DNA from: Ectopseudomonas composti
GTDB taxonomy: Bacteria; Pseudomonadota; Gammaproteobacteria; Pseudomonadales; Pseudomonadaceae
Assembly (NCBI RefSeq): GCF_001567565.1
Contig: NZ_LSSW01000030.1
Location: 1 to 64,000 of the forward strand
Reading direction: 5' to 3'
DNA: 64,000 bases
The notes below the pieces were generated by a model, which was given only the letters and a program-made list of their open reading frames with translations, was not told where the DNA came from and did not search any database. Within the stretch, counting starts at the first letter, position 1. Each line of letters starts with the position of its first letter. The position numbers and the translations under genes were made by a program. Below, in pieces: positions 61,117 through 64,000 of this stretch.

Positions 61117-62100
61117 TCAATCCTCCGGTTTAAAAATGACGCGACGCTGCCTGTACATACGGTCGAAGGTAGCGCGATCCAGTTGTTGCATCTCGGGAAT
61201 ACGCCCGACGTTACGTACAGCGGCAACGGCTGAATTGTCGAACGGCGCATCGCCACTGGAGCGCGATACGCTGGCGTTGGTCACGGTGCCGTCAGGCAGC
61301 ATCTGAATCAGCAACTCGACGCTCATGCCACGGCGCGCCGACATGGGCCGCTGCCAGTTTTCGGTGATCAACTTGATGATCAGGTCATCGAGGTTACCCG
61401 CTACCTGATCGCCATGAGTTTCGGCCAGCGCTTGCTGGTTCTGCACGTTGTCCGACAGCAGCTCGGCCAGCGCCGCCGCTTTCTGATCCTCAACAGCCTT
61501 GCGCTTGGCGGCTTCGGCTTTCTTCTTGGCGTCCTCGGCTGCCTTTTTCTTCGCAGCTTCGGCAGCGGCCTTCTTCTTGGCCTCCTCCGCCGCTTTCTTC
61601 TTCGCGTCCTCGGCTGCCTTCTTCTTGGCATCCTCGGCGGCTTTTTTCTTCGCCTCTTCTTCGGCACGCTTCTTGGCAATATCGGCCTGGCGTTTTTGCT
61701 CAGCGGCCTTCTCGGTCTCGGCTTTCTTCGCCGCTTCGGCCTTTCGAGCCTCCTCAGCCTGCTTTTGTTCCTCGGCTTTCTTGGCTGCGGCGACCTTATG
61801 CGCCTCGGCCTGAGCCTGCTTCTGCTCTTCGGCCTTCTTCTGCTCCAGTCGCTCGGTCTCGAACTGCGGTGCAGAAGTCTTCTGCGCTTCGCCTGCAACC
61901 TTCTGCGTGGTTTGCGTCGTGGCCTGGCTCTGCGACTGCAACTGGTACAGCGTAGCCTGTACCACCGGACGCGCCGGCGGCAGCTCCGGCGTGAAGGCGA
62001 AGCTGACGAACAGCATGGCGAACATCAGGACGTGCAAACCCACGGCCCAGACGATGGGCCAGAAGTAGCTTTCCGATTGCGGACGCTCGGTTTGCTGCAT
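61117..62100 (-). CDS. tolA: Tol-Pal inner-membrane protein TolA
   Basis: TolA spans the periplasm and passes force from TolQR to TolB and Pal. The 327-aa protein has one N-terminal transmembrane helix (VGLHVLMFAMLFVSFAF), a long Ala/Lys/Glu-rich helical rod at about residues 80-215 built from KKAAEDAKKKAAEEAKK-type repeats, and a C-terminal globular domain (about 225-327) with WQRPMSARRGMSVELLIQML. The repetitive DNA of the rod (about 61480-61860) may vary in length between strains. Confidence 0.96.
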   Translation of the reverse strand: MQQTERPQSESYFWPIVWAVGLHVLMFAMLFVSFAFTPELPPARPVVQATLYQLQSQSQATTQTTQKVAGEAQKTSAPQFETERLEQKKAEEQKQAQAEAHKVAAAKKAEEQKQAEEARKAEAAKKAETEKAAEQKRQADIAKKRAEEEAKKKAAEDAKKKAAEDAKKKAAEEAKKKAAAEAAKKKAAEDAKKKAEAAKRKAVEDQKAAALAELLSDNVQNQQALAETHGDQVAGNLDDLIIKLITENWQRPMSARRGMSVELLIQMLPDGTVTNASVSRSSGDAPFDNSAVAAVRNVGRIPEMQQLDRATFDRMYRQRRVIFKPED

Positions 62101-62552
62101 CAGGGAGCCTCGGTAATCAATCCGACGTTACCCACGTCGGCCTGCTGCAGACCACCCATGGCCGCCATCACGGTGCCGTAGTCGACCGACTTGTCACCGC
62201 GCACGAACACTTGCACCTGCTTACCCTGGCGACGGTTCTCGGCAATGATCGCCGTCACCGCCTGAGTCATCTGCGGCAGCGTGGAGGCGCGCTCCTGCTC
62301 GGTGTCGACGTCGACCTCGCTACCCATGTTCCAGTAATAGGTCTTGTCGGCCTTGATGGAGATGGTCAACACCTGCGCGTCGTTGTCCTGCGGCAGCACT
62401 TCACTGCTGACCTTGGGCAGATCGACCTTGACCCCCTGATTGAGCATCGGCGCGGTGACCATGAAGATGACCAGCAGTACCAACATCACATCGATGTAGG
62501 GCACCACGTTCATCTCGGCGACCGGCTTGCGTCTGTTGCGAATTCTCGCCAT
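62100..62552 (-). CDS. tolR: Tol-Pal channel protein TolR
   Basis: TolR is an ExbD-like inner-membrane protein that with TolQ forms the proton-driven motor. The 150-aa protein has one transmembrane helix, PYIDVMLVLLVIFMVTAP, with the proton-path Asp near residue 21. The periplasmic domain contains VFVRGDKSVDYGTVMAAMGG. Its stop codon overlaps the tolA start by one base. Confidence 0.97.
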   Translation of the reverse strand: MARIRNRRKPVAEMNVVPYIDVMLVLLVIFMVTAPMLNQGVKVDLPKVSSEVLPQDNDAQVLTISIKADKTYYWNMGSEVDVDTEQERASTLPQMTQAVTAIIAENRRQGKQVQVFVRGDKSVDYGTVMAAMGGLQQADVGNVGLITEAP

Positions 62553-62579
62553 GGTAAAAACCTGTCCTCTTCGCTCGCC

Positions 62580-63275
62580 TTAGTCTTCCGAGGTGTGCAC
62601 TTTGCGGTGCAGGATGGCCTGGAACTCGTCGGCGAAGGTGTAGTAACGGCCGATCAGCATTTCGCCACGGGCCGAGAAGCGGTTGTAGGCGATAACTGCC
62701 GGAATTGCCGCGAACAGGCCGATGGCGGTAGCGATCAGCGCCTCGGCAATACCCGGCGCTACAGTGGCCAGGGTCGCTTGCTGCACCTGAGCCAGGCCGC
62801 GGAAGGAGTTCATGATGCCCCACACGGTACCGAACAGACCGATGTACGGGCTGGTGGAACCGACGGTGGCGAGAAATGGCAGAGCGGTTTCCAGCTTTTC
62901 TTCTTCACGGGAAATCGCCACACGCATGGCACGGGCCACGCCGTCCATCACCGCATCCGGATCGACGCCCTGCTGCTGACGCAGACGGGAGAACTCCTTG
63001 AAGCCGGCACGGAAGATCTGCTCCAAACCGGAATCCGGATCGGGGTTGCTGCCCGCCTGGCGATACAGCTTGGACAGGTCGATCCCGGACCAGAAGCGGT
63101 CCTCGAAGTTGTCCAGGGCACGCTTGGCGGCGCGAATCGAATTACTGCGCTGGAAGATCATCACCCAGGAAATGACCGAGGCGGCCACCAGGGTCAGCAT
63201 CACCAGCTGAACCACGAAGCTGGCGTTACTGATCAGACTCCACATCGACATATGGTCAACGGCGTTAGCTTCCAC
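62580..63275 (-). CDS. tolQ: Tol-Pal channel protein TolQ
   Basis: TolQ is the ExbB/MotA-like stator of the Tol motor. The 231-aa protein has three transmembrane helices: about residues 17-40, 135-155 (ATVGSTSPYIGLFGTVWGIM) and 170-190 (GIAEALIATAIGLFAAIPAV). It lies 27 bp before tolR and 2 bp after ybgC. Confidence 0.97.
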   Translation of the reverse strand: MEANAVDHMSMWSLISNASFVVQLVMLTLVAASVISWVMIFQRSNSIRAAKRALDNFEDRFWSGIDLSKLYRQAGSNPDPDSGLEQIFRAGFKEFSRLRQQQGVDPDAVMDGVARAMRVAISREEEKLETALPFLATVGSTSPYIGLFGTVWGIMNSFRGLAQVQQATLATVAPGIAEALIATAIGLFAAIPAVIAYNRFSARGEMLIGRYYTFADEFQAILHRKVHTSED

Positions 63276-63277
63276 GC

Positions 63278-63730
63278 TTACTCTCCTGCTGCAATTAAAC
63301 CCGGTGCCTGCCTCCCGGCGAACGCGTGTCGCAGGGTTTCGGGGATAGCCCGGGGTTTCAAGTTGTCGGCGCGCACACAGGCCACCAGGAACTGCCCTTC
63401 GCAGAGCAGCACATCATCCGCAGCCCGCCTGACCTGTTGACGAAAGCGCAGGCTGGCACGGTTCAATTCGATCACATCGGCGCTGATCAGCAGCTCGTCG
63501 TCCAGTCGCGCCGGCGCGTGGTAACGCGCTTCGGCTGAATGCACGACGAACAACAGGCCCTCACCGGCAAGCGTCGACTGGGCATAACCCAGCTCACGCA
63601 GGCGCTCGGTGCGAGCCCGCTCCATGAATTTGAGGTAGTTGACGTAGTAGACGATGCCGCCCGCATCGGTGTCTTCGTAATAGACCCGGCAGCGGTGGCT
63701 GAACGGCTGCACTTCGTTTGGCGCGCGCAT
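63278..63730 (-). CDS. ybgC: Acyl-CoA thioesterase YbgC
   Basis: YbgC is a hot-dog-fold thioesterase acting on acyl-CoA and interacting with the phospholipid synthesis machinery. The 150-aa protein has the catalytic YYEDTDAGGIVYYVNYLKFMERAR region near residue 17 (Asp in EDTD) and FVVHSAEARYHAPARLDD near 60-77. It is the first gene of the ybgC-tolQRAB-pal-cpoB operon, the usual order. The ATG at 63730 is used, 53 bp after ruvB. Confidence 0.94.
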   Translation of the reverse strand: MRAPNEVQPFSHRCRVYYEDTDAGGIVYYVNYLKFMERARTERLRELGYAQSTLAGEGLLFVVHSAEARYHAPARLDDELLISADVIELNRASLRFRQQVRRAADDVLLCEGQFLVACVRADNLKPRAIPETLRHAFAGRQAPGLIAAGE

Positions 63731-63783
63731 ACTCTAGTCTCCGGCCTGCCACTTGCCAATCCGGGCTGAGAACAATTTTTTCG

Positions 63784-64000
63784 TCATTGATCACCTGCCG
63801 AGAACAGATCGCCACCGGGCTGTTCACCCGAGCGTTTGGGGATATTCAGGCCGAAGTGCAGGTAGGCGTGACGGGTCACCACGCGCCCGCGCGGCGTGCG
63901 CATCATGTAGCCCTGCTGAATCAGGTACGGCTCGAGCACATCCTCGATGGTGTGACGCTCTTCGCCGATGGCTGCTGCCAGGCTATCGAGCCCCACCGGA
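63784..64000 (-). CDS. ruvB: Holliday junction branch migration ATPase RuvB, C-terminal part
   Basis: This is the last 71 codons of ruvB, cut by the window edge. PVGLDSLAAAIGEERHTIED, then VLEPYLIQQGYMMRTPRGRV, is the RuvB C-terminal winged-helix domain that binds DNA. The frame continues beyond position 64000, and the GTG at 63996 is not a true start. RuvB drives branch migration with RuvA. It is followed by ybgC and the tol genes, the conserved Pseudomonas order. Confidence 0.96.
   Translation of the reverse strand, partial: PVGLDSLAAAIGEERHTIEDVLEPYLIQQGYMMRTPRGRVVTRHAYLHFGLNIPKRSGEQPGGDLFSAGDQ

Noticed and set aside
60065..61306. 413-codon plus frame opposite tolB
   Set aside because: TolB is clear on the minus strand and the plus frame has no recognisable domain.
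61480..61860. Possible tandem-repeat or CRISPR-like array
   Set aside because: The periodicity is the Ala/Lys/Glu rod of TolA. There are no spacers or uniform repeats.

Overview
The window looks like an ordinary chromosomal segment of a gamma-proteobacterial Pseudomonas, probably of the mendocina/alcaligenes/oleovorans type. This is judged from high GC, gene content and order: edd next to gap with HexR sites, fpr divergent from finR, dgkA next to erdR, queE-queC-tRNA-Lys beside the tol-pal cluster, ahpC-ahpF, algO/prc beside an EAL-CBS-GGDEF gene, OprD and FadL porins, and REP-type repeats. I see no phage, insertion sequence, integrase, CRISPR array or rRNA. The species is inferred, not proven.

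Layout. 1-8.6 kb: gcvT, a SoxR-controlled FMN reductase with soxR, an OprD porin, a GNAT enzyme, an M14 carboxypeptidase, a Sel1 lipoprotein and a three-gene YCII/DUF899/NTF2 operon. 8.7-15.1 kb: a GntR/UTRA regulator divergent from a six-gene operon with a binding protein, an alkaline-phosphatase-superfamily phosphodiesterase, two permeases, an ATPase and a HAD phosphatase. 15.2-19.5 kb: a LysR regulator with an orphan ureidoglycine-aminohydrolase-like cupin, then ahpF and ahpC separated by a 140-bp palindromic element. 19.6-29.8 kb: quinone oxidoreductase, prc, an EAL-CBS-GGDEF protein, a small XRE operon, a solute-binding protein, DUF1232, an FKBP lipoprotein, tRNA-Asp, tRNA-Val and rdgC. 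29.9-38.2 kb: edd/gap with two HexR sites, mgsA, arfB, a YdjM-like membrane protein, an ABC exporter and a DEAD-box helicase. 38.4-49.8 kb: a CigR-like protein, a DHFR-fold reductase, DMT transporters, azoR, a LysR-hydrolase-cyclophilin run, fpr/finR, dgkA, erdR and a DTW tRNA-modification enzyme. 49.9-55.5 kb: FadL porin, PA3611-like protein, a ribbon-helix-helix protein, an MBL/beta-CASP nuclease and a LOG protein. 55.6-64 kb: nadA, tRNA-Lys, queC, queE, cpoB, pal, tolB, tolA, tolR, tolQ, ybgC and the 3' end of ruvB, all on the minus strand.

The most interesting system is the operon at 9.8-15.1 kb. Its upstream region has a near-consensus Pho box (16 of 18 positions by eye) 10 bp before a plausible -10 element. 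It also has several CTAG-centred dyads that could be sites for the divergent GntR/UTRA protein. A phosphodiesterase and a HAD phosphatase are translationally coupled to the importer. The simplest reading is a phosphate-starvation-induced, substrate-gated system that imports an organophosphorus compound and strips its phosphate in the cytoplasm. The substrate is unknown. Other good regulatory signals are a SoxR box inside a 19-bp promoter spacer near 1.9 kb and paired HexR sites at 31.75-31.83 kb.
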